Positions 34,309 through 44,801 of a stretch of DNA of 64,000 nt are shown here, piece after piece. How positions within the stretch are numbered: the first letter of the stretch is position 1; every line of letters starts with the position of its first letter. The notes under the pieces are model-generated. The model saw only the letters and a program-made list of their open reading frames with translations, was not told where the DNA came from and ran no database searches. The DNA is from Mixophyes australis (lineage: Eukaryota > Chordata > Amphibia > Anura > Limnodynastidae), in the NCBI GenBank assembly GCA_036250195.1, contig JAVHZZ010000003.1, positions 82,857,418 through 82,921,417 of the forward strand, given 5' to 3'. The position numbers and the translations under genes were made by a program.

Positions 34309-35817
34309 CAGTCATGGCCAAAAGTTTTGAGAATGACACAAATATTATTTTTCACAAAGTCTGCTGCCTCAGTTTTTATGATGGCAATTTGCATATACTC
34401 CAGAATGTCATGAAGAGTGATTAGATGAATTGCAATTAATTTTCAAAAGTCCCTCTTTGCCATGACAATGAACTTTATCTCAAAAACAACATTTCCACTG
34501 CATTTCAGCCCTGCCACAAAAGGACCAGCTGACATCAGGTCAATGATTCTCTCATTAACACAGGTGAGAGTGTTGGTGAGGACAAGGCTGGAGATCACTC
34601 TGTCATGCTGATTGAGTTAGAATAACAGACTGGAAGCTTTAATAGGAGGGTGGTGCTTGAAATCATTGTTCTTCCTCTGTTAACCATGGTTAGCTGCAAG
34701 GAAACACGTGCAGTCATCATTGCTTTGCACAAAAAGAACTTCACAGGCAAGGATATTGCTGCTAGTAAGATTACACATAAATCAACCATTTATCAGATGA
34801 TCAAGAACTTCAAGAAGAGAAGTTCAATAGCTGCAAAGAAAGCTTCAGGGCACCCAAGAACGTCCAGCAAGCGCCAGCGAAAGCTGATTCAGCTGCGGGA
34901 CCGGGCACCACCAGTGCAGACCTTGCTCAGGAATGGCAGCAGGCAGGTGTGAGTGCATCTGCATGCACAGTGCAGACTTTTGGAGGATGGCCTAGTGTCA
35001 AGAAGGCCAGCAAAGAAGCCACTTCTCTCCTGGAAAAAGATCAGGGATAGACTGATATTCTGCAAGTGATACAGGAATTAGACTGCTGAGAACTGGGGTA
35101 AAGTCATTCTCTCTGATTGTTTGGGGCATTTGGAAAAACACTTGTCTGGTGAAGGAAAGGTGAGCGCTACCATCAGTCCTGTGTCATGCCAACAGTAAAG
35201 CATTCTAAGACCATTCATGTGTGGGGTTGCTTCTCAGCCAAGACCACAGCCATGAATAAAGAATGGTACCAAAACATCCTCCAAGAGCAACTTCTCCCAA
35301 CCATCCAAGAACAGTTTGGTGATGAACAATGCCTTTTCCAGCATGATGGAGCACCTTGCCATAAGGCAAAAGTGATAACTAAGTGGCTCGGGGATCAAAA
35401 CGTAAAAATTTTGCCTCCATGGCCAGGAAACTTCCCAGACCTTAATCCCATTGAGAACTTGTGGCCAATCCTCAAGAGGCGGGTGGACAAACAAAAACCC
35501 ACAAATTCTGACAAATTCCAAGCATTGATTAAGCAAGAATGGGCGGCCATCAGTCAGTATGTGGGCCAGAAGTTGATTGCAAGCATGCCAGGGCGAATTG
35601 TAGAGGTCTTCAAAAAGAAGGGTCAACAATGCACATATTGACTCTTTGCATAAACTTTATGTAATTATCAATAAAAGCCTTTGACACTTATGAAATGCTT
35701 GTAATTTTACTTCAGTATACCATAGCAACATCTGACAAATAGGTCTAAAAACAGTGAAGCAGCAAACTTTGTGAAAACCAATACTTGTGTCATTCTCAAA
35801 ACTTTTGGCCATGACTG
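34309..35817 (+). mobile_element. Tc1-like transposon, both ends present, TA target
   Basis: 1509 bp. The left end CAGTCATGGCCAAAAGTTTT mirrors the right end AAAACTTTTGGCCATGACTG, and TA flanks both (34307-34308, 35818-35819). A second-order repeat follows: 'tgagaatgacacaa' at the left and 'cttgtgtcattctca' at the right. The transposase inside is broken. A shorter relative is at 44802-45729. Confidence 0.92.
34686..35641 (+). pseudogene. Tc1/mariner transposase (35-residue D-E spacing)
   Basis: The ATG at 34686 in 'accatgg' fits a Kozak context. The N-terminal part carries the paired-like helix-turn-helix (GKDIAASKITHKSTIY, then KASGHPRTS). A frame change lies near 34950. A small deletion near 35105-35115 removes the block that should hold the first catalytic Asp. 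The C-terminal open frame at 35186-35641 has HVWGCFSAK, FQHDGAPCH (second Asp) and DLNPIENLW (Glu), with 35 residues between that Asp and Glu. Classical Tc1 proteins have 34. The stretch between LILP and GNFP holds the extra residue. It cannot be active as read. Polyadenylation signal AATAAA is near 35671. Confidence 0.88.
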
Positions 35818-35826
35818 TAGATAGCA

Positions 35827-36149
35827 ACACGAGTCATTAAGGAAAGTAAAGCATAAAAAAGGAGTAACTTTGCACCTTAGCAAAACCATGTTGCATTGGA
35901 GGGGGAGAAAAATGTAAAATGTGGGGACAGATTTGTATTTGGGGTAGGGCATGTCCTAGAACAACTTTAAATTCTAGTGTAAAAATAAAGCTATCAAGTA
36001 TTTGTGTGCTACATAAAAAACAGCCAGCATTTTCCTTATGTGCAAAATAATAAACTAATTTGCACCACTTGCACTGTGACATGGTTTGTCCAGGAGACAA
36101 GTACTCCTTTTTTCTGCTTTGCTCTCCTTAATGAAATCGGGCCCATTGA
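35827..36149. mobile_element. MITE, family D copy 1, abutting the Tc1 element
   Basis: 'gagtcattaaggaaagta' at the left and 'ctccttaatgaaatcgggcc' at the right are inverted ends. The interior 'agctatcaagtatttgtgtg' matches 49738-50465 and, inverted, 57346-57652. It starts within about 10 bp of the Tc1 right end, so the Tc1 probably landed at or in it. Confidence 0.75.
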
Positions 36150-38079
36150 GCCTAATTTGCTAGGGAAAGTCAATTCATTTATTTTTTCCATGGCACAAAC
36201 TCACCAGCCTTATGAATGACATATGTTGTACACGATATTTGCTTATTTTGTTCTTTTTTTTTTTCACAAAATGTATAGAGAAAATATTTTACATCAATTA
36301 AAATCAGGTAATATTTTATGGTTATACATTCATGGTTATGATACAGAGAGAGAGACATTCTCTGACATAATAATATAACAGATTATTGGATTAGCAAATC
36401 AATTTTTTGAATTTATTTCACAACTTGAAGATAAGCCAAATTTGAAACAACATTTTTTATTAATTTGATAGATTTGACATGAAAAATGCCTGTAAATAAT
36501 TTCAGGCTTGGTTTGAGGGACGTCTAGTGTCACTATGCATGAGTAGCCTGATTTCTCCAAAGTGACGTACTTGGCTAGAGCGAACATGTTTTATCTGCAA
36601 TAACAATAAGAAAAAATACATTTATGAATCTGTGCATTTGTTAAGCAACTCTCTCCCCATATTACTTTATGTAGGTAAATACACAGAAATATAAATGATT
36701 AAAAACTAAATAATTATTATAATAACAAAAATGAGCTAAATAGCTGAAAGATATTTAGAAACCTATTTTTTTACTTTGATATTAAAAAGTATACTTATTT
36801 TTACAAAAAAAGTACTGCGCCATTATTATATGAGTTATTAAGAATGTTAGTAATGGAAATGGAATGCGGTCAGCTGTAGAAAATCGCTCTGATTTACATT
36901 CTCAAATTAAAGTCACAAAGAGATGAAATTCTAAATATGGGTCATCTTTCCAGTCTCTTACATTATGCACTCATAGCTTTGTCTCTCAGCTTTCATGCTT
37001 GTCACATCTTAACAAGTAGGATCATGAATTCATTCGAACAAGAACACTCAAAACTATTTGTAGCACAGAATAATGAAGTGTCAGACTCCTGTGGTTCGCT
37101 GCATCATTTACTGTGTTAAGGGATCAATTTAATTTCCTTTTCCCATAATGCTTTGAAGGTCTGTACATATTTATTGTGCATAGATAAATAACCAGTGATG
37201 ACATTTGGGGAATTTAGCAGGGGACATTAAGGGTTTAGCACAGGAAATTCAGTGTTTGTTAAGGGTTTTGCATTTTAATACTTGTGGTCCCCAAGTGGGA
37301 CCTGAACAGTGAAAAAATGCTGTTCCCTAAATTACCTTTCTCTTGTTGACTTTGCTTAAATAAGCCACTACTAATGCTTTACCCACTGGTTGTTCAGAGA
37401 ATGATATTGACCAGCTGTATTGTGCCATATGTATTTCAGGGTGTGAACCCATAGGTATACTTAAGAGTGACACTTCGGTTAAGCTAATGTTAGCCTGTGA
37501 TCTTAGTAAAGAGTGTAACTTTTAACATGGTACACAACCTCATTCTAGATGCCTAGAATACGTTACTATTCTCACCGTATTTTTATTTAAGGGTATTGTC
37601 ATTGTGAACCTGCCAATTCACAACTGTTACCACTGTTCTTCTGTTGAGCTCCTGTTAAATAATGTCATAATGTATTGTCTCTTTTATATGACATTATCCA
37701 ATACCATTGCTCAGTTAATCATTGCCCACAAATACATTGTATTATTGTTGTTGTAAGTTTTTCCATCTTACCGTTACATTGATCATTACACTTATCAGCA
37801 TAGGCATTTCAAATAATTAATGGTCTCATGTTCAAAATTTTCGTGGCCTCCCCCTCCGGATGGCACTGACTGGTCTGAGTCCCCTTACCATCCCCACACA
37901 AATTGGCAGAAAACTGTCACAGGCTGTCACTGCTCTGGGTGCAGGGTGGGTGCCTTGACTCATGCCCTGCACACCTTGCACCCATTATAGATATACCACT
38001 GCTTATCAGAGATTAAACCTGTTATAGGTTACCCACTATTTAACAGGTCGCAGGCCGTTAAGTTATTCTGTCATTTAAT
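36150..38079. other. unassigned, no gene seen
   Basis: AT-rich sequence of nearly 2 kb. Short open frames without motifs. No element ends were found. Confidence 0.55.
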
Positions 38080-38860
38080 AAATATAAAGAAAATGGAAGT
38101 TGCTCAAATCAATTTATAGGCTATATCAGGTGCATGAAAGGGTGGGGTATAGCCAGCAACAGATCTGCTATTTCTACTGTAGATAGAAATGCAAAAGTCT
38201 TAGTTGCAACTAAACTTTGGTAAGTTAGCTCTCAATTTAAAAACACATATATATGGGCCAAATATATGGGACTCTCATTGTTTAGAGTAGGACCACCCTA
38301 TTAGCAAAATCACCGTGGAGTGGTGGGTAGCTTCAACATACATTTGCAAATGTGTGCAATTAAGACTTTTGCATTTTTATCTACAGTAGAAATAGCAGAT
38401 CTGTTGCTGGCTATAGCAGTGTGCTGGGGGTATTTGTCTGTGTTTGTTCCTTTTAGGATAACCCCACCCTTTCATGCACCTGATATAGAATATAAATTGA
38501 TTTGAGCAACTTCCATTTTCTTTATTTGTCTGAGAGGCATGTTGATGTCAGTAGCTGGGGGGGAGTGCTGACATTGGATTGCTATTTGGAGGCTTCTGGG
38601 GTACCTCTTTGGTAAGTTAGCTCTCAATTTAAAAACACATATGTATGGCCCAAATATATGGGACTCTCATTGTTTAGAGTAGGACCACCCTATTAGCAAA
38701 AGCACCGTGGAGTGGTGGGTGGCTTCAACATACATTTGCAAATGTGTGCAACTAAGACTTTTGCATTTTTATCTACAGTAGAAATAGCAGATCTGTTGCT
38801 GGCTATAGCAGTGTGCTGGGGGTATTTGTCTGTGTTTGTTCCTTTTAATAAATATACCAA
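38080..38860. repeat. combined inverted and direct repeat complex
   Basis: Direct repeat: 38216-38456 and 38608-38848, about 240 bp, offset 392, only a few differences ('ttggtaagttagctctcaat' to 'tgtttgttccttttaa'). Inverted repeat: 38085-38210 ('gaaaatggaagttgctcaaa' ... 'gcaaaagtctta') reads as the complement of 38371-38527, except that the second arm carries about 45 extra bases ('agcagtgtgctgggggtatt' onward). The small open frames across it are by-products. Confidence 0.8.
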
Positions 38861-39145
38861 GTGACTTATCCCCTTTTCCTGGTGTGAGTGTCTCAAGACA
38901 TTAGTATAAAGTGGAGCAGGTGTTTTCTGAATCAACCCCTTGTGGACCAAGATCTACACCCTGAAGAGAGAACATGACTCAGGTGGAGGCTTTGCATTTG
39001 AGAAATTGAGAAAGAGATAAGATTACACTACCAGTAAGATTTACCAACCTTCTGTTTCCATTTACACCCCAGGGACCTTGCCTAGAAGATTTTCCCAAAC
39101 ACCAGCAATCTCACTGGGGGTTTAAAAGCACATCAGACAGACAGC

Positions 39146-39517
39146 CTGGGACACATATAACTGATATCTGCCACTTTTCCAGGGCTTTTGTCACATATCC
39201 CCCCCCCTTGTTTCAACCTGGGAAACATTTGTACTCCCAAAACACAACTGTATTCTTTATCAATAAACTTATAGCCTCATGCAAGGGTATTAGCTACTGT
39301 TCCTTTCAGACCCAAAGGCTTACTGGAGGGACTGGGACACATATAACTGATATCTGCCACTTTTCCAGGGCTTTTGTCACATATCCCCCCCCCTTGTTTC
39401 AACCTGGGAAACATTTGTACTCCCAAAACACAACTGTATTCTTTATCAATAAACTTATAGCCTCATGCAAGGGTATTAGCTACTGTTCCTTTCAGACCCA
39501 AAGGCTTACTGGAGGGA
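39146..39517. repeat. 186-bp tandem duplication, two nearly identical copies
   Basis: Copies start at 39146 and 39332 (both 'ctgggacacatataactgat'). A third partial start at 39518 diverges after six bases. Each contains a C-run ('tatccccccccc') and 'caataaact'. The near-identity implies a recent event. The 122-codon open frame over it merely repeats itself. Confidence 0.88.
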
Positions 39518-39589
39518 CTGGGATAGCTGATAGAGCTACTCTATCTTTCCATGGGTTTTTAAACTTTCCACGCTAGATCCATTCTGTCT

Positions 39590-40790
39590 TGCTTTTCCCT
39601 AGCGTGTATACCTTAACAACAGGTATTGGGACAAGCAGGCTTTTTATAGTGAGGCCTAGGAGCATGGCACTGACACTCAGGGCAGGATGCACAATAGTCA
39701 AACACATCTTTATGAACCCTAGCCAGAAAAACTGCTGCAAAATTCTGAGTTTTTTCCTACCCCTAGATGCTCTGCAGTTATGTAACCATGTACTTCTATA
39801 CGCTTCAGGAAATATCAAACATTCCATAATATCTTTTCCTTTTTTGTACATTTCATATAACAACCCTTGACTTATTGCCATGTATGGGTAAGACAAACTT
39901 TATCAGGCTCTACTGGGTTTTCATTAACCACTTTTGCAATCTCTCTAGCCTTTATCAGAGTAGGGTCTTTCAACTGCTCTGAGGCAAAATTATCTTTTGT
40001 TACTTCAAGAACAGGCACCCAGTCAACAGGTTCAACAACATTTCCTATTTCAGTAGGAGGTACATTATCACAGCTTCCAGAAGTGGGGAAAATCTCTCCC
40101 CAATATAACATCAAACCCCATCAAGGAAAAAATCTCTACCACATGACCACACTGTGTTTCTATGTTCACTTCAACAGTAACATAATATTGAGTATCCCCA
40201 TGTATACAGGTTAACAAACATATTTCTCTTGACTTTTTAAGGGGTTCATCCACTCAGTTTTAGCAAGAGAAACCATACTACCACAATCTAGCAGAGCCTT
40301 GACTCGTTTGCCTTCTACAGTAATGTTATACATGTGTTTGTCTGGCTCAATCTCACTGTCTGCAGTGCAGGTTAACTGGGCAAACAAAGGTTATCTGGGA
40401 TTTTCATAAGCATTATCGTATGTATAGATTCAAAAGTAAGTAGACAAATAGCAGAAACATGGCCTAAGTCATCACATCTAAAACATCTGATCACATATTT
40501 ATCACAGCTCATATGAGGCAGAAACATTCTTAACATAACTGGCCAATCTCCAGGTTCTGAGCCTAAGGTCTTTGTACGTTTTAGTTAATTCCACCATGCA
40601 GCACACTTTTCACCTGAAACAGTCTTACCAGAATCCACTGGAAATAGGGGCTGGTGGGTTGTACTCATCAGTTCTTCTGTGGCCACATACTTGGCCTGCA
40701 CCGCTTTCAGCAGATCAAAAGATGAGGGCAGGAACTCGGCTATTAGCACGTGGATTCAAAAGACACTTGTAAAAATATGGAAACGTGATT
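39590..40790 (-). pseudogene. Gmr1-like gypsy remnant: zinc knuckle, protease, then integrase
   Basis: Read right to left. A gag zinc knuckle CFRCDDLGHVSAIC (40489-40446, CX2CX4HX4C) comes first. A retropepsin follows, with LLDCGSMVSLA (near 40297-40263; Cys replaces the usual Ser/Thr after Asp) and GFDVILGRDF (near 40120-40090). A linker with FASEQLKDPTLIKAREIAK (near 39985-39930) leads straight into an integrase zinc-binding region: GLLYEMYKKG, then ILQQFFW, then DYCASCPEC near 39690-39665. There are several frame changes. Only about 100 residues separate protease and integrase, so RT does not lie between them. That order is known from Gmr1-like gypsy elements. The rest of integrase and the RT are missing. 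Confidence 0.72.
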
Positions 40791-41059
40791 GTTTTAGGTA
40801 CATTTGAATTATGTTGTTTTTTATTGTATACAAAAAGCACTGGAAAAGAGGCCGATTGAAGTTATGTGGGTCCCAGGCTGTCTGCCTTATGTGCTTTTAT
40901 AGAAACCATTGTAATTCCTACACTGTTCACCTGAGTTGGATGCAAATACCCTCAAATTAAAGCTGAAAGTCTGCAGCTAAAGCTCATCTTGTTTGTTTCA
41001 TTTCAAATCCATTGTGGTGGTGTATAGAGCCCAAAATATGAGAATTGTGTCAATGTTCC
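40791..41059. other. unassigned
   Basis: No motif. This is the junction between the gypsy remnant and the L1-like fragment. Confidence 0.45.
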
Positions 41060-41770
41060 AATATTTATAAACTTGACTGTATTCCTTTAAACATTCAACC
41101 TCAAATTGATTACTTAAAACCTAATATACACACATGCCGGAAACTACCTCTTATAATGTCAGGGAGAGTTAATCTTGTGAAAATGATTATTCCACCCAAG
41201 TATTTTATACTACAGGCCTCTACTTTTCTACTCTCTTCTCTGGTTTTGCAAAATTAATCAGCTTATTTCCTCTTTGGTGTGGGCCAGAAACAGGGTAAAA
41301 ATACAATTAAGTGCTATATATGAATCTAGAGACTCAGGTGGCCTTGCTCTACCCATATCTCAAATTGTATTATTACTCCTCACAAATAGGTCATTTAAAA
41401 TATTGGGTGAAAAACCTGGCCTAAATTTGGAATTATTAAGACAGATAGATAGTCATCACACCCCCCACCCCCCTCAAAATTTTGTTATCTAGTGTTTTCC
41501 CCAAAAACTTCTGCTCCATTACTTCATCGGGCTATAAAGATTTGGAATGGTACACATGTTATGCTACATGGCATAAATGCTTATACTCTTCTATGGGACC
41601 TTACTAAATTTAATAGACTCAAAATGATACATGAGAGTTCACAATGGTCTAAATATGGTGTCTCCACCAATGGGCAATTGTATGTTAATGAGCACCTCAA
41701 GTCCTTTGCAAAATTTAGAGAGGACTTTGGGATCACCATAGATATGTTTTATTGCTATTTACAACTTTGA
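41060..41770 (+). pseudogene. L1/Tx1-type LINE, C-terminal part of RT protein
   Basis: Three short frames in succession: LPLIMSGRVNLVKMIIPPKY (near 41145-41205), ESRDSGGLALPISQI (near 41320-41370) and FREDFGITIDMFYCYLQL ending at 41768. Their order and spacing match the region after the RT domain in L1-clade ORF2 proteins. Frame changes and a stop between the pieces make it dead. No 3' UTR or poly-A tail follows. Confidence 0.65.
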
Positions 41771-41969
41771 CATGTCATATCGGCCCAATTTGAACTGGGA
41801 GTCCCTTTCTTTAAGGATGTACCCATGAAAACCTTGTTTCAGCCTTTGGGATATTCAGAGTGGTGGTAGTCTTCATATCGAAGTATACAAACCCAACACC
41901 ATAGGTGTGATCGTGTCTGGGTATGCAGTGTCGGGTTTCTCTGCATCGGATTAAGGTACCCAACCCATT

Positions 41970-42355
41970 TGAAACTTATCTCATTCACATATTCCTACAC
42001 AATAAGTGAATATGATAACAATAATCTTGTACGCTTAAGAAAAAATGGGAAGATGAGCACAGAAATCGATGAACTTAACTTATATCTAGGAAATAATCAC
42101 CTCTCCAAACTCTCAAAGACCAAGCTCTCATTAAACAACGACATTACTCAGGATGAGACACGACTGTTAAAGCCCTCATATCTTCATCAGCCCCTGGCCC
42201 TGATGACTTCAGGGTTCAATACTATAACAAGTTCTCAGTGGTACTAGTCCCTCATCTGACAACCTTTTACTCTTCTACTACCTTAGCATATATAGTTTTG
42301 ATCCTGAAGCCAGGGAGAGACCCCACACAATGTTCAAATTATTGACCAATATTCA
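41970..42355 (+). pseudogene. L1/Tx1-type LINE, N-terminal RT fingers
   Basis: ITQDETRLLK, then SSSAPGPDDFRVQYYNKF in a shifted frame (near 42180-42235), then LILKPGRDPTQCSNYWPI (near 42300-42353). This is the start of an L1-clade RT domain. It lies downstream of a C-terminal piece (41060-41770), so the order is the reverse of that in an ORF2 protein. It ends abruptly after 42355. Confidence 0.65.
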
Positions 42356-43107
42356 GGTCCATGTCAATCTGAAAGTCTAATAAACAGGTGTAAAGGTGAG
42401 AGCCACTGCACACAAAGTTGTTCCACCAATCCTGCAGTACTGTTTAGAGAATATTTATCACTCACATCAGCTTATAGTGTAAATTCCCTAAAACACACAC
42501 TTGTTTTTATTGCATGGTGAGGACCCACGTCTGTAACATGGCGTATAGGGACACCCCTTACCTAATGCCCTGTTGACAGAACAATCATAGGGGTATGTGT
42601 AGGAGCGGTTTTTCACCAGTTACCACATGAGATTTACACTTTGACTTTGCATAAAGTACTGACACGGACTGCAAGATAGGGTAAGTGTCATGTATTTTGA
42701 CTGTCTGAGGACATCCACATGCCCACTTACCACTTTGCATCATTTCAACAAGTTTGATCCCACTTTAAAGCTGTTATGCAGTTCTTAATGTAGAATTTCA
42801 CCCCCGGCCAGTTCCGATCTTTCAGTATGGATGGTTCAGCCATGAGGCACTAAACACAGTCTCGCTTTCCGGGCACCCTGTATAAATCTGTATAAACCTC
42901 ATCAGATGTTTGTTTCTCCACAGGCTGGTCCTCCTCTCTGTCCCAGGATTTCCTACGCACTTCTTTGCAACCTGAAAGGAAGTAGAGTGGTCCATTATGG
43001 CTCCGCAAAATACAGAGAAGGCAAAGTACTTCTGCTTAGCAAAACTGTGTGCTACACCTACCTGTGGAAGCCATGGCTGGGCACTGGTCCCGTGTTGCCA
43101 GGTCCAT
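42356..43107. other. unassigned 3' flank of the recombinase-like gene
   Basis: No coding motif. Minus-strand sequence just below 43108 would be the 3' UTR of the gene described at 43108-44575. No AATAAA was noted close by. Confidence 0.4.
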
Positions 43108-44575
43108 TCACTGCCTCTCTTCTGATGTGAAAGTGTCGACTAAACGTTTGGCTACTTGTCCCTCTATCACCGAGGATTGCTCATCATCCGACATTTCGCT
43201 CTGTAGCTGGACCGGTTCTAAAGAGAAACAGATATGTAAATGACCGAGGTAAAAGTCAAAAGCATACATCAGACACCAAATATTTCACTTACCATACGGA
43301 TCAATGTGCATCTCGTCCAAATTCTTGCCTTTGAATTCGGCCAGTTTGCCACTCTCGAGAGCCATTAACAGTTTGCTGATCTTGGTACCTTCTGGGAGGT
43401 GGTAATACTGCCGGTGCACCCTGATGTCGTACCCAAGGAAGTCTGCCAAGTGATCCAATTCTGTGTTTTTTAGGTTGAAGACCTTCGAGAGAGTGGCAGT
43501 GTGCTTTCGAAGCTTTGTAGAAGACAGCGTGTGGGGATGCTTGGCCCAACACTCTCGGGTAAACGATCGTATGCAATCGGAGCCTCTGTAGTGTGACAAG
43601 GCAGCAGATCTGGCGAATGTAGACATTTTGTCTATCCACTCCCCATTTGTCACACTTTTCTGCTAGAAGTTCCATTGAAGCTTGCATGGCTGGTGTCAGC
43701 AGGATGGGGACTTTTCTCACTCGTTTTCCTCGGATTCAATGTGAGTGAAGTGGCGGCAGAGCTTCCTCTCAAACTCGGAAAGCTCCAGGGACACATCTTC
43801 GTGAAGATATAAGGTACCTCTTGAGGAGAAAGTAGTCAGCAACATTTTTGAAACTTCCCCTTCCCTTCTTTGATTGAACAAGGTCACCTGTGCCAGGATG
43901 ACTTTTGCAAGTAGTGCCCAGTTGTCACACTTCTGGTATCACAAACGGAACCCAATAGCCAGGTATTTCTGAATTCAACAGGATTTATTTTGGTATACAA
44001 ATAAATCTCCAGTGTACAACAAATAAAGTCCAAAGTCACAAGAGTATAAAGGTCTGGTGGAAGTATCAAGTACTTGTAGTCCAAATCACAAGGAGGCAAG
44101 GTTCTGTGGAAGCATCTGGTTCAGATACAAACACAATACTCGTGCAAAGGCTTCATAACAGGAAGTGCCTTTTCTAGGCCCAAACAGGAAATGGGATCCA
44201 AGATGGAATCTTCATGAGACAGTCCCGGCCATCTTGGATAAGGGCTATTGTAAGGGCAAGTTCATAACAGAGATCCAAGATGGAAACTTCATGAGGCAAT
44301 CACGGCCATCTTGAATGAGGGCAAAACTAAGGGCAAGTACATAACACCAGTGGTTAACCGTAGGATCGGTGGATAGCCCACTTCGGTAGGCTTGCTACTT
44401 CTCATTGAGGTACAAGTGCATCTTTTTCACATCTTCCGTGAAAGGTAAGAGCTGAGACATGTTTCACTTGGACTCCTTAAGTGTTTTCAAGGCAGCCAAT
44501 TAGATCAACTCATTCCATCTTGCCTCATATAGCTTCCTGAAAGTTTGTGTGTTTTCAACCGCAGCAGTGCTCCGC
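43108..44575 (-). pseudogene. tyrosine-recombinase-like gene with a spliceable intron, broken and LTR-split
   Basis: Read right to left. 44575-44352 gives QLLPFTEDVKKMHLYLNEK-like coding with two stops. Coding resumes past the LTR at 43922 with ALLAKVILAQVTLFNQRREG. Single-base frame changes lie near 43735 and 43627. From FARSAALSHYRGSD onward it is open to 43293. A GT-AG intron (43292-43218, donor G|GTAAGTG, acceptor TTTCTCTTTAG|) joins it in frame to a last exon of 35 codons with stop at 43110-43108. LRKHTAT, then LADFLGYD, then HRQYYHLP parallel the R, H/W and Y blocks of tyrosine recombinases. The H/W position is Tyr here. From memory, many uncharacterised fish and cnidarian proteins look like this. 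Whether it is a Crypton relative or a domesticated gene is not settled. Confidence 0.65.
43923..44346 (-). repeat. solo LTR, 424 bp, inside the recombinase-like gene
   Basis: Plus strand TGTCACACTTCTGG to GTACATAACA. 5-bp duplication CCAGT (43918-43922 and 44347-44351). AATAAA on the minus strand (43989-43984), near its minus-strand 3' end, gives the sense. Removing it with one CCAGT joins the host coding sequence as ...N-H-W|A-L-L-A-K... in one frame. Confidence 0.88.
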
Positions 44576-44801
44576 AATGGATGTCGGGCGGGCGTGATGA
44601 CGTCACGCCCGACATGCACTGCGAGCGCGATGGAGGAGGAGACCAGGGAGGGAGCCGGATCGCCAGCTGACAGCACGGTAAGTATTTTCTTCTTTTCTTT
44701 TTCCAGGTTTTTTTTTTTTTTTGGCTTCCTCCGACGGGCCCCCCTGGGCTGCAGGGCCCCCGGGCACCTGCCCATTGTGCCCTATGGGAAAGACGGCCCT
44801 G
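44556..44801 (+). mobile_element. hAT-type element, right part only
   Basis: GC-rich with a palindrome 'gtgatgacgtcacgcccgac' (near 44594-44624, containing TGACGTCA), like the 22270-22320 palindrome. It ends 'ttgtgccctatgggaaagac' then GGCCCTG. Minus-strand end CAGGGCCGTCTTTCCC is a hAT-style terminus. The next eight bases, CCAGCAAG, also occur in the Tc1 sequence at 34871-34878, so the element sits within Tc1 DNA. Its left end and the second CCAGCAAG are missing. Confidence 0.65.

Noticed and set aside
35234..35629. 131-codon minus-strand open frame
   Set aside because: Antisense of the Tc1 transposase C-terminal region.
39208..39576. 122-codon open frame with an internal repeated 40-residue block
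   Set aside because: Created by the 186-bp tandem duplication (186 is a multiple of three), not by a protein repeat.
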